DNA of 64,000 bases from Streptococcus mitis (GTDB taxonomy: Bacteria; Bacillota; Bacilli; Lactobacillales; Streptococcaceae): positions 1,879,001 through 1,943,000 of the forward strand of contig NZ_CP067992.1 in assembly GCF_016658865.1 (NCBI RefSeq), written 5' to 3'. Position 1 is the first letter of the stretch. Every line of letters starts with the position of its first letter. The notes beneath the pieces were generated by a model that saw nothing but the letters and a program-made list of their open reading frames with translations, had not been told where the DNA came from and searched no databases. Shown here one piece after another: positions 1-6,622 of the stretch. The translations under genes and the position numbers were made by a program.

Positions 1-534
1 TGTTTCTAAATACAAACTATCGTATTGAATATGAGCTAATCGAGCATGCTCTATTGCTTTTCCAACACAAATAATAGCTTTTTGTTGATAGCTATCCATA
101 AGAGATAATTGAGCTTTAGACGAGATAGACGCTTTAAATTCTCTTAGAAGATCAAGATATTCGTTTTTTATAGCTTCTAAAAAATCGCCCAATTTATCAG
201 GAATATCTTTTCTGTTTTTATCTACTTCCAAAACAGCTTTAGTTATTTCAGCATAACCAACCCTGTAAAGTTCGTCCGCTTTTGCAATTTCAATTAATAA
301 TCTTAAATCGTCTTTTATTTCTTTCGTTCCGTAGCCCTGTTTTTTTCTTCCAGGCTGATTTACCTTAGATAATATTCTTTTTGTAATTGTATTTAGAGAA
401 TCATCATCTGCTGTTGTTTTTAAATTAAAATCTGGAGCTTTTTTTAAAAACTCTGAGAAATAATCAATAAAATCTTGCTGTTCTCCTGAGAGACTTTTCT
501 CTAATCCCGTAAAACTTTTTTCTAATTGAGTCAT
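1..534 (-). CDS. Hypothetical satellite protein, 3' end outside window
   Basis: The reading frame is open for 178 codons from an ATG at 534 to the window edge, so the C-terminus is missing. The visible part is charged, probably helical, and has no motif I recognise. It starts 2 bases after the stop of the Panacea-domain gene, with a GAGGATA ribosome site inside that gene's 3' end, so the two are almost certainly co-translated. Panacea antitoxins are usually paired with an adjacent toxin, so this is one candidate partner. That role is inference from position only. Confidence 0.6.
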   Translation of the reverse strand, partial: MTQLEKSFTGLEKSLSGEQQDFIDYFSEFLKKAPDFNLKTTADDDSLNTITKRILSKVNQPGRKKQGYGTKEIKDDLRLLIEIAKADELYRVGYAEITKAVLEVDKNRKDIPDKLGDFLEAIKNEYLDLLREFKASISSKAQLSLMDSYQQKAIICVGKAIEHARLAHIQYDSLYLET

Positions 535-536
535 AA

Positions 537-956
537 TTAAATATCCTCAAATCGATATTTTACTGTACTAGTATATCCACAAATTTTATCACTGTTCATA
601 GACCAGAACGGAATACGGTGGCTAATATCAATTAAAGTAAATACATCTGTCTTCAACAACTCTATGATTATTTGATCTAATAGTCTCAAAGAAGGCGATT
701 TTTCAAAATGTCCAATAATAATCTCTGATGAAAACCTTCTAAACCTCAAATATTGCTCACGAACAACTGGCCCATACTGCCAAACCTCAAAAGGTTGATC
801 ATACATTTCTCTCAGAAATGATTCTTCAATAATCTCATCTTCTTTTGCTAGTTTAAAAGCGAAATACATAATTTTTTGCAGTTGAAGATTAGTAATTGGT
901 AATTTATTTTCTTTAGCAACTGCAATAATGTGATTTGCAAATTTTTCCATATTCAT
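537..956 (-). CDS. Panacea (DUF4065/SocA-like) domain protein, putative antitoxin
   Basis: 139 residues from the ATG at 956. That start is preferred over the upstream ATG at 971 because a GGAGGTGG ribosome site sits just before it. Panacea-like signatures are visible: an N-terminal LQLQKIMYFA segment and a central YGPVVREQYLRF segment. The family is known as a widespread antitoxin domain on phages and mobile elements, and it also includes the SocA proteolytic adaptor. The start overlaps the stop of the preceding disrupted gene in a TGATG junction, and a further gene begins 2 bases after its own stop. This is an operon layout typical of toxin-antitoxin modules. Family assignment is fairly secure; antitoxin activity is inferred. 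Confidence 0.75.
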   Translation of the reverse strand: MNMEKFANHIIAVAKENKLPITNLQLQKIMYFAFKLAKEDEIIEESFLREMYDQPFEVWQYGPVVREQYLRFRRFSSEIIIGHFEKSPSLRLLDQIIIELLKTDVFTLIDISHRIPFWSMNSDKICGYTSTVKYRFEDI

Positions 957-1267
957 CACAGCCACCTCCATTGTTTTATTATTCTTATTATACCATACTT
1001 GTTAAGTATAATATGTTTAATTCTATTTTTTTTTAAATTTTCTGTCTTATGTATCTCTACTAAGTGAAGCACTAGATCACGATACTTCCAAGTTGATACT
1101 AAGTAATCTAGTAACTCTTTATCTTCTACCTTAAAATCTAATAGGAGTAATAACTTAAGATTGTATACATTCTTTAGTATCGGTAAACTATAAGTCACGT
1201 TTACCTAATGTTCAAAAACTAGTTTAGTTTCTTCAATTCTCGTAAGTTCAATATTTAAAATCTTCAT
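956..1267 (-). pseudogene. Small gene with in-frame TAG, coupled to the Panacea gene
   Basis: A strong AGGAGGAAGGAAA site precedes an ATG at 1267. The frame reads 20 residues (MKILNIELTRIEETKLVFEH), meets TAG at 1207-1205, then stays open in the same frame for about 82 codons to a TGA at 958-956 that overlaps the Panacea ATG. Translation could also restart at the GTG at 1198, giving an 80-residue protein. The continuous frame across a single stop suggests a nonsense mutation in a gene of about 103 codons. I do not recognise the product. Its place immediately before an antitoxin-like gene makes a silenced toxin possible, but this is unproven. Confidence 0.5.
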
Positions 1268-1300
1268 TTTCCTTCCTCCTACTTTATTATTCGTAAAAGA

Positions 1301-1331
1301 AATAAAAAGCACTTAGATTTCTCTAGGTGCT
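1301..1331 (-). terminator. Rho-independent terminator, leftward
   Basis: On the minus strand the arms AGCACCTAG and CTAAGTGCT form a 9-bp stem (one G-T pair) with a 6-base loop, followed by TTTTTATTT. It lies between the promoter at 1420-1447 and the disrupted small gene that starts at 1267. Confidence 0.75.
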
Positions 1332-1413
1332 GGAATAGGCGGGACGGGAATTCCCCGCTTTTCAGATACCCAAAGGGGGCGTAGTTCCCGATATTTCTCT
1401 ACTTCTATTCTTT
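1301..1413 (-). ncRNA. Predicted short RNA of about 110 nt (or attenuated leader)
   Basis: Bounded by a good leftward promoter (1420-1447) and an intrinsic terminator (1301-1331), with no convincing reading frame between. The transcript is rich in G and C runs that can pair, for example GCGGG with CCCGC and CCCCC with GGG. It may be a free small RNA, or a leader whose terminator limits transcription of the Panacea module. A promoter, short RNA, terminator and downstream gene is also the layout of type III toxin-antitoxin loci, but I see no tandem repeats of the kind those RNAs carry. Confidence 0.5.
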
Positions 1414-1419
1414 ATCTAT

Positions 1420-1447
1420 ATTATACACCTTTTCTAATCCTTTTCAA
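1420..1447 (-). promoter_or_regulatory. Leftward promoter
   Basis: Minus-strand TTGAAA at 1447-1442 and TATAAT at 1425-1420, separated by 16 bp. Transcription would start near 1413 and enter the predicted short RNA. Confidence 0.7.
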
Positions 1448-1561
1448 CCACAAAAGCCCCCTGAATCGTTTCCAAAGGCTTCTAGTTTATCCATGGTGTT
1501 TTGTCTACCCCAAAACAAAGCGAAATAGGGGGGCGAATATGAAGCCTCAGCCTACATTTGC

Positions 1562-1954
1562 CTACTTATATGCTTCTAGCTCTCCGTTCTGGTGGATTCT
1601 CGCAAAGTTTAAGACGGCTATCTGTTTGTATCGGTGGTAGCTAGTGGATTTTGTCCCAGCAATTTCTAAACATTCGCTTACTGTTTTCTTCCTCATGTAG
1701 CAATAATGGATAATAAAGTATTTTCTGGCTCGCTTGTTCTCTATGCCATTGATGTCTTGGGCGAATATTTCCAACCCCTCACGGATTGCTTTTTCATGCT
1801 TGCTAGTCAAATTCCACTGATCAGGTAAGACAAGTTTCCAAGCCTCTTCATCTATCGTAACTTGGTTTTCACTCCCTGCCATCCTCTGGAATCTCAGAAA
1901 GTAAGTCATCCGCTCTCTTACGTTCATCATCGTTTTAAACTTATCCAGTTCCAT
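1562..1954 (-). CDS. ArpU-like phage transcriptional regulator
   Basis: 130 residues with ATG at 1954. The C-terminal part (about residues 80-125) looks like the helix-turn-helix end of ArpU/RinA-like late regulators, with a KYFIIHYCYMRKKT segment followed by a second DNA-binding-like helix and RYKQIAVLNFARIH. Such proteins activate late or packaging genes in phages of Gram-positive bacteria. It is the last gene of the leftward satellite block, after the TerS-like gene. The assignment rests on overall resemblance; a generic sigma-like phage regulator is the alternative. Confidence 0.5.
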   Translation of the reverse strand: MELDKFKTMMNVRERMTYFLRFQRMAGSENQVTIDEEAWKLVLPDQWNLTSKHEKAIREGLEIFAQDINGIENKRARKYFIIHYCYMRKKTVSECLEIAGTKSTSYHRYKQIAVLNFARIHQNGELEAYK

Positions 1955-1972
1955 TAGTTCGCTCCTTTATGA

Positions 1973-2074
1973 TATAATGTTTTTATCAGACATATCACAA
2001 AGGAGTCAGTTGTGCTGGCTTTTTTTCGTTTTCTCGGCGTTCAAGGATACTCTCCTTATCTGATTGATAACTGA
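1973..2074. other. Intergenic segment with rightward -10 and possible 20-codon ORF
   Basis: On the plus strand an extended -10 (TGATATAAT, 1970-1978) is followed by an AAAGGAG site and a GTG at 2012 opening a 20-codon frame that ends with TGA at 2072-2074. It runs against the surrounding leftward genes. The ribosome site and promoter look real, but so short a frame cannot be called a gene from sequence alone. Confidence 0.25.
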
Positions 2075-2080
2075 CAAGCG

Positions 2081-2329
2081 CTAATCATCACAAAAACCTA
2101 TATTATCCCAGAATATCCGCAATCCTTTTGTATTTCTAATTTCTGAGATAGCTTTTTCTGCTTCTTCTTTTGTCGGATAGACTTCTATAATATCTTTAGG
2201 ATTTTTCCCACCTATCCTATATCTTACCTCAAAATGTCCAGTATCAATCTGCGTCAAAAACACGGTATCAACTTCATCAACCACCGCTAACTTATTCAAC
2301 CTATTTAAACGGTTTTTAATCGCCTTCAT
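2081..2329 (-). CDS. Small hypothetical satellite protein
   Basis: 82 residues. The start overlaps the 3' end of the TerS-like gene by 14 bp, indicating translational coupling. The sequence has a basic N-terminus, then alternating hydrophobic residues suggesting a small beta-rich fold (VFLTQIDTGHFEVRYRIGG). No family recognised. Its place between the TerS-like and ArpU-like genes suggests a packaging or late-expression role by association only. Confidence 0.55.
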   Translation of the reverse strand: MKAIKNRLNRLNKLAVVDEVDTVFLTQIDTGHFEVRYRIGGKNPKDIIEVYPTKEEAEKAISEIRNTKGLRIFWDNIGFCDD

Positions 2330-2690
2330 CTAGTATCTTCGCCTCTAACACTTCTAATTGCTCCACTACCTCAACCATTTCAACTGCCTTATAAGCCATG
2401 TTTAGAATGCTCTGGGCGCTCTGTTGTCTCGCATACGGGCTTACTGTCTTATCAAGCATGATTTCCCTTAATACATTGACTGCCTCAACGCTTGCATTCT
2501 GTAACAGCGTAGTAGACTCCTTTAGTTGTTCGCTACGTCTTTCACGGTAAATTCTCTTAAAGGTTGCATCGTTCAAGTAATTGTAAGCCGTCTTTCTAGT
2601 GATCTCACTTAATTCACTAGCTTTTTTTACATTCCCAGTCATGAGATAATTGGCCATAAATATTTCTTTTTTTCTACTTAATTCTGTCAA
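2316..2690 (-). CDS. Small terminase subunit (TerS)-like protein
   Basis: 124 residues. The N-terminus (LSRKKEIFMANYLMTGNVKKASELSEITRKTAYNYLND, shown here only as the region of residues 4-41) matches the pattern of TerS DNA-binding domains: a helical entry, an ANYL-like segment, then a helix-turn-helix. A helical middle and acidic C-terminal tail follow. TerS recognises the packaging site; satellites carry their own TerS to redirect the helper phage packaging motor. No large terminase lies nearby, which fits that use. ATG overlaps the preceding stop (ATGA). A plain helix-turn-helix regulator is the main alternative. Confidence 0.55.
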   Translation of the reverse strand: MTELSRKKEIFMANYLMTGNVKKASELSEITRKTAYNYLNDATFKRIYRERRSEQLKESTTLLQNASVEAVNVLREIMLDKTVSPYARQQSAQSILNMAYKAVEMVEVVEQLEVLEAKILDEGD

Positions 2691-2947
2691 ATACTAGTCA
2701 CCTCGCTTTCTTTAACCTTGCTTTTAAGTTCGTCTATTTTTTCTTTTGCTCGTTTATAATCTGAAGATTTGACGTCACTAAATTTTCTAGGGATATAATC
2801 ATCCATGTTTATATCCAGTCCGTTGTCTTGAAAAGCTAATCTCAGACAATCCACATATAGAGACATACACTCATCTTGTGTAGCGTATTCCGTCTGAGAT
2901 GCGTGTTCCTTTATCTTTTCTAGTCTTGCTTTTAAACTTCTAACCAT
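2687..2947 (-). CDS. Small hypothetical satellite protein
   Basis: 86 residues, strongly charged, ending in a lysine- and glutamate-rich helix. The ATG at 2947 follows GAGG with 7-base spacing, and its stop overlaps the TerS-like start. It lies just after a leftward terminator at 2984-3005, so its expression may depend on read-through or a promoter I cannot place. No family recognised. Confidence 0.6.
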   Translation of the reverse strand: MVRSLKARLEKIKEHASQTEYATQDECMSLYVDCLRLAFQDNGLDINMDDYIPRKFSDVKSSDYKRAKEKIDELKSKVKESEVTSI

Positions 2948-2983
2948 TCCCCTACCTCGTGTGTAATTCTGTCTGATTTATGT

Positions 2984-3005
2984 AAAAAAAGGGGATTGCT
3001 CCCCT
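2984..3005 (-). terminator. Rho-independent terminator, leftward
   Basis: Minus-strand stem AGGGGA / TCCCCT with GCAA loop and a run of T. It separates the 79-residue gene (ends 3011) from the 86-residue gene and TerS cluster. Confidence 0.75.
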
Positions 3006-3010
3006 CCACA

Positions 3011-3250
3011 TCACAAACCTAATAAACCACGTTTTTCTTTGCCCAGCAGCTTATCATATAGGGCTTTATCCTTCTCATATAGTTCACGTCTGCGCTCGTA
3101 GCCCATAGCTTTAAACTCTTCAAGGGTTACAGCTTCCTCTTCATAAGATTTTGAAATACTTTCTACGTTCTTGGCAAGCCCCTGCAGTAAGTCAGCTTGT
3201 CTCTTCTCTTCTTCGATTTCTTGAAATAGTTGTTTATATTCATCTTTCAT
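3011..3250 (-). CDS. Small charged coiled-coil protein
   Basis: 79 residues, rich in E, K and L heptads over residues 1-60, with no recognised family. The ATG shares one base with the stop of the upstream gene (TAATG), so the two are translated together, and a terminator follows its stop. The charged helical make-up suits a scaffold- or capsid-associated satellite protein, but this is speculation. Confidence 0.6.
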   Translation of the reverse strand: MKDEYKQLFQEIEEEKRQADLLQGLAKNVESISKSYEEEAVTLEEFKAMGYERRRELYEKDKALYDKLLGKEKRGLLGL

Positions 3251-3849
3251 TATTGTTCTCCTTCGAATAAATTGATGCGATTCACAAAATACGCTAAATC
3301 ATCTTTTGGATCTAAATAGCGGTATTGACTTCCCATATAACCAGCTACACCACTGTAAATGTAAGGCTTACTTACTCCGCTATATTCTGGAGATGTATTC
3401 AGGCGGTCAAATAACTCTTCGATACCTGTTTCTCTTACCTCATCCGCCAATCTCTTAGCAGTATTTTTGTAGTTTTCGTTATAATTCGCAATCAACTCCA
3501 GAAGCTCAATAGATTTCTGTTTGATTTCTTGACGTTGGCGTTTCACTGTTTCATCTTGCTCTAATGCTGTTTCTAAATAACCTAACGCATTGATTTTTCT
3601 AGCGTCTGCTACGATTGAGTTAATCCGTTCTTTTTCGAGTTTTGTTCTTTGCTCTTTCATATCGGCAATATATTTCTCTTTAGAATTGACTGCCTTAAAA
3701 TCTTCAAAAGTTTGTAACTCAGCTTTCTTAGATTTAATAGCCTCAACTTCTTTTTCGGTTTTCTTGATTTCCTCATCAAAGCGATCAAAAATCTCTAATT
3801 GAGTCCGTACTTTGTCCATCTGGTTTTTGACTTCTTGCAATGTTGGCAT
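3250..3849 (-). CDS. Coiled-coil protein of unknown function
   Basis: 199 residues from the ATG at 3849, chosen because GGAGGAAAAAG sits just before it; the frame extends upstream to 3894 without a ribosome site. Residues 1-125 are predicted long coiled coil (repeated K/E/L/I heptads), and the C-terminal 70 residues are aromatic and more globular (YSGVAGYMGSQYRYLDP). It is followed with one-base overlap by another charged helical protein. Capsid-size redirection and scaffold proteins of satellites have similar make-up, but nothing here proves that. Confidence 0.6.
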   Translation of the reverse strand: MPTLQEVKNQMDKVRTQLEIFDRFDEEIKKTEKEVEAIKSKKAELQTFEDFKAVNSKEKYIADMKEQRTKLEKERINSIVADARKINALGYLETALEQDETVKRQRQEIKQKSIELLELIANYNENYKNTAKRLADEVRETGIEELFDRLNTSPEYSGVSKPYIYSGVAGYMGSQYRYLDPKDDLAYFVNRINLFEGEQ

Positions 3850-3869
3850 TTCTTTTTCCTCCAATCTTT

Positions 3870-3925
3870 CCAAAAACAAAAGAGGCATAGCCAAAATAGA
3901 TTACTCTACTTTATGCTATACCTCT
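3870..3925 (-). terminator. Probable terminator or attenuator, leftward
   Basis: Minus-strand arms AGAGGTATAGC and GCTATGCCTCT (one mismatch) with a 23-base loop, followed by TTTTGTTTTTGG. It lies between the 52-residue gene and the coiled-coil gene. The long loop makes efficiency uncertain. Confidence 0.5.
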
Positions 3926-3932
3926 GATTTTT

Positions 3933-4091
3933 TCAGTCAGTATTCTTTTTAAATATTGTTGTTTTAGATTCCACGCTGGAGACAATCTCGCCGTCTTGTA
4001 TTTTAAGCGTGATACTCCCAAACCTTGGAACCTCTAACAGTTTTATTATACCATAACTTTTGAAATAAATAAAGCCTTCTTGTATTTCCAT
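3933..4091 (-). CDS. Small DUF2292/YezD-like protein
   Basis: 52 residues. The ATG at 4091 follows GAGAGG with 7-base spacing and the stop is TGA at 3935-3933. The central segment FGSITLKIQDGEIV resembles small YezD/DUF2292 proteins (GSV-I-IQDGKIV pattern). Function of that family is unknown. It lies 15 bases after the Cse60-like gene in the same leftward block. The family link is by eye and tentative. Confidence 0.5.
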   Translation of the reverse strand: MEIQEGFIYFKSYGIIKLLEVPRFGSITLKIQDGEIVSSVESKTTIFKKNTD

Positions 4092-4106
4092 GTTTAGCCT
4101 CTCATG

Positions 4107-4280
4107 CTATTTGTATAGAACCATCATACTGGTTAGTGTATCCATATCCTCACTATTCCCCACTGTTGCCTCTGTATATTTCACGTCAATAACTTCAACG
4201 CCTGCCATAAAACCATTTACCTGGCTTTCAAAATCCTCTAGGCTTTGCTTGTATTTCTGATAAAATAGTTTAATTTTCAT
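4107..4280 (-). CDS. Small Cse60-like protein
   Basis: 57 residues. The ATG at 4280 overlaps the stop of the upstream gene (ATGA), after a GGAGGAAAAAC site. It begins MKIKLFYQKYKQSLEDFESQ and continues VEVIDVKYT, ending in MMVLYK. This matches the small Cse60-type pattern (MK-KLF, then EVIDIKY, then a C-terminal hydrophobic strand with YK), common in streptococcal phages and of unknown function. Coupling and ribosome site make it a real gene; the family call is moderate. Confidence 0.6.
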   Translation of the reverse strand: MKIKLFYQKYKQSLEDFESQVNGFMAGVEVIDVKYTEATVGNSEDMDTLTSMMVLYK

Positions 4281-4783
4281 GTTGTTTTTCCTCCTTTTTT
4301 TATACTCCGATAGTCAATCCCCACAAGTTTTTTACGTTCATCGTGGATAATATATCCCTGTTGTATGGCTATAATTACAAAATGTTTTAGTAGTTGGTCT
4401 TCATGCTTCAAAGTCTGAATAAGCTCACTGTTTTTAAAAGTTTCCCAGTCAGAAATATAAGAAGCAGATTCTCCATCTTGTGGTGAAAGAAGATCCAACT
4501 TTCTTTCCTCCATCTTCTCGTATATCCTTTTTGTGCTATGCCTTAATCGTGGAGTTTTAGACAGCAATTCCCTAGATGGATTTCCAAAGTTCATACCTTG
4601 CCATGTACAGGTTAGCTTATCGAACACTAGATATTTTCTTGCTTTATCAAAAATATACCTCATCGGTTCGTTATCACCAGTCCACTTAATAACTTCTCCA
4701 ATATTTTCCATGTAGGGCATTGTCTTGAATGCTAAAAAGTGCTTATCCTGGATAACTCGTTTTTTTAATCTCTTCTTTACCAC
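4277..4783 (-). CDS. Hypothetical satellite protein, first gene after the presumed origin
   Basis: 168 residues from a GTG at 4783 preceded by GGAG. It is basic at both ends, rich in K and R, with several helical segments, and I recognise no family. As the first gene of the second leftward block, directly after the iteron region, it could belong to replication or early control. Its stop overlaps the start of the Cse60-like gene. Confidence 0.55.
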   Translation of the reverse strand: MVKKRLKKRVIQDKHFLAFKTMPYMENIGEVIKWTGDNEPMRYIFDKARKYLVFDKLTCTWQGMNFGNPSRELLSKTPRLRHSTKRIYEKMEERKLDLLSPQDGESASYISDWETFKNSELIQTLKHEDQLLKHFVIIAIQQGYIIHDERKKLVGIDYRSIKKGGKTT

Positions 4784-4827
4784 TAGTTACCTACTCCATT
4801 TCTTTACAAGTTACACCCGCGCACCGT

Positions 4828-4903
4828 GGAAGTGTTGAAGGACAGGGTTACAGGGGGCGTAGCTCAATCGCCCCTGTTCCTGTACCTGTTCTTACTTCCA
4901 CAA
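4828..4903. repeat. Large nested inverted repeat, GC-rich centre
   Basis: Outer arms GTGGAAGT (4828-4835) and ACTTCCAC (4896-4903) enclose CAGGG / CCTGT pairs and inner arms ACAGGGGGCG (4852-4861) and CGCCCCTGT (4871-4879) around a 9-base loop. It is noncoding, beside the iterons and 45 bp upstream of a gene start. It could be an origin-associated structure, a packaging-site element or an RNA leader hairpin. The 11-mer AGGGGGCGTAG at 4854-4864 also occurs at 1374-1384. Confidence 0.6.
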
Positions 4904-4922
4904 TTCACGGACACTTGGACAA

Positions 4923-4950
4923 ACTAGAATTGACGCTAGGCTATTCTAGT
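4923..4950. repeat. Inverted repeat
   Basis: Arms ACTAGAAT (4923-4930) and ATTCTAGT (4943-4950), perfect 8-bp match with a 12-bp centre, next to the iterons. Probably a protein-binding site or hairpin belonging to the origin region. Confidence 0.5.
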
Positions 4951-4974
4951 CGTGTCCCTGATTTTGTCCCTGTT

Positions 4975-5226
4975 TACATTGTAAAATTTTACAACGCTTT
5001 ACAAGTCTTTGCATATTCCAACAAACCCCATAAAACCAATGATTTAAAGGTATTATTTATTAGTTTACAAATGTAAAAAAACGCTATTTTACATCTTTTA
5101 CACCGAGTTGTAAAGAGTTGTAAATTTTACGTTTGTAAAGGTGTAAAATCTTGTAAAATTTTTACACTTTTTTTACAACTTTTTACAAGTCTTTACATTG
5201 TAAAATTTACAAGTCTTTACACATTT
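4975..5226. other. Presumed replication origin with iterons
   Basis: About 250 bp of noncoding AT-rich DNA crowded with TTTACAA/TTGTAAA on both strands. The 16-mer TTTACAAGTCTTTACA occurs exactly at 5182-5197 and 5206-5221 (24-bp spacing), with a one-mismatch copy at 4998-5013. An AT-rich stretch without the motif (about 5041-5075) could be the melting region. It lies directly downstream of the replication ATPase gene, as origins do in staphylococcal pathogenicity islands. Origin function is inferred from iterons plus position. Confidence 0.7.
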
Positions 5227-5233
5227 TGAATTG

Positions 5234-6463
5234 TTAATAAGTTGGGTTTTCTTGTATCAATCCATCTATAACCACCACATTATTATCAGATTCCTCAATT
5301 AGTTTATCTAAGCTAGGTCTACTAATTTTTGCGAAACGTGAAAGCTCTGATTTTCTTGGTAATCTATTATTTACCTGTTCAAAGTCTGCTATCATAGATT
5401 TTAATTTATTCGTCGCTCTTTCTCTAATTTCTTCATTAGCCCACACCTTTTCTTTAATATCCTTTGGTAATGGTATTCCTGGTTCGTGGTAAGCTAATAT
5501 TTTCTCCTTATCGTTTATCAACTGTGGATAGTAGAAAAGAAAATTTTTCTCCCCGTCATAATCAACTTCCGAGGTGACCGCTTCAAGTCTCCAATAAGTT
5601 CGTGTTTTTAATGGCAAATCTATGTTATCAAAATTTTGTAGAATTTCTCGCGTTTGTTCAGTAGGTAAATGTTCCAGCGCTACCTCTATATGGTTTCGTA
5701 AATCCTCGCTTGTTGCTCTCTTGTTTTTGAAATTGATATAGTCATTTGTTACATTTAGCTGAAAATATCTTTTATTGTGCGTAGTCATTACATTCTTGGC
5801 CAAATCCCAGACAGCTTCTAATCTCTCTAGGCGTAACAATTCGGGATCTAATTCCATCTTGAAAAATTCTAACAAGCTATCGCAATGAGCTAGAGACTCT
5901 GACCACTGCGCAAAGTCTGAACTTTCCGTAGTCCCTTTCGGTCTATCTCTATGACTTTGTGTATAGATCAGGCCACCGCCTACGTGTTGGTTAATCTGTT
6001 GTAAATAATCCCCTAAGGAGCCCCCAAACTGTGGTAATTTTAAATTATCAATACTATCAATAATAACCACTTGAAAAACATTGTTTGGTACTTTATCTTT
6101 TACAACCTTGGCCAAATCTTCTAAGGCCGTTGACTTTGGAAGAGTTAAGATAGAAATATTGTCAAGATCTTTTTGCTCAACTTCTAAAAGTTGGGCAATC
6201 TGCATGAACTTACTAAAACAGTCGTTTTCTTTATGATTCGTATTGATATACAAAACGTTGAAAGCTCTTTTGCTCTTCCACTCTAACCAATTACTCCCCT
6301 GAGCTAAAGATAGGGCTAGAGAAATAACTACACTAGTCTTTAAGGATCTTCTTGGTGCCGTTATGCCCAATACTTGCCCGCGTCTCAACAATCCTGTCAA
6401 AATGCTAGCAGATGGCCCTATTGTCTCAGCAGGAACTTGTCCAAGTTTTTTTATTTCTGTCAT
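5234..6463 (-). CDS. RepA/DnaB-like replication ATPase of the satellite
   Basis: 409 residues. Residues 20-230 look like a RecA-fold helicase-type ATPase: a P-loop-like GITAPRRSLKTS (about 33-44), a Walker B-like FQVVIIDSIDNL (about 130-141), and a GGGLIYTQSHRDRPKG segment typical of motif 3. The C-terminal third is helical and probably binds DNA (NRLPRKSELSRFAKISRPSLDKL). The P-loop lacks the usual glycine before lysine (SLKT instead of SGKT). ATG at 6463 follows AAAGGATAACTA. It is the last gene of an eight-gene leftward operon and lies next to iterons, so it is the likely initiator or helicase. Confidence 0.65.
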   Translation of the reverse strand: MTEIKKLGQVPAETIGPSASILTGLLRRGQVLGITAPRRSLKTSVVISLALSLAQGSNWLEWKSKRAFNVLYINTNHKENDCFSKFMQIAQLLEVEQKDLDNISILTLPKSTALEDLAKVVKDKVPNNVFQVVIIDSIDNLKLPQFGGSLGDYLQQINQHVGGGLIYTQSHRDRPKGTTESSDFAQWSESLAHCDSLLEFFKMELDPELLRLERLEAVWDLAKNVMTTHNKRYFQLNVTNDYINFKNKRATSEDLRNHIEVALEHLPTEQTREILQNFDNIDLPLKTRTYWRLEAVTSEVDYDGEKNFLFYYPQLINDKEKILAYHEPGIPLPKDIKEKVWANEEIRERATNKLKSMIADFEQVNNRLPRKSELSRFAKISRPSLDKLIEESDNNVVVIDGLIQENPTY

Positions 6464-6466
6464 TAG

Positions 6467-6622
6467 TTATCCTTTCTGGCTTTTCAATCGTTTCTTTTTC
6501 AGTTTCTTTAATTGTTGTAACTCTTTACGTTGCTCAAGAGTTAGTTGTCTATTTTTCCAAGTGTAGCCGTTGGTAGTCCGAACGGATCTTCTCTGTCCTG
6601 GGAATCTTTCAAAGCTAGCCAT
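6467..6622 (-). CDS. Small very basic protein
   Basis: 51 residues: RFPGQRRSVRTTNGYTW near the N-terminus and a lysine-rich C-terminal helix. The ATG at 6622 lies inside the 3' end of the upstream gene (8-bp overlap), and the stop is 3 bases before the ATPase start. Strong net positive charge suggests nucleic-acid binding. No family recognised. Confidence 0.55.
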   Translation of the reverse strand: MASFERFPGQRRSVRTTNGYTWKNRQLTLEQRKELQQLKKLKKKRLKSQKG

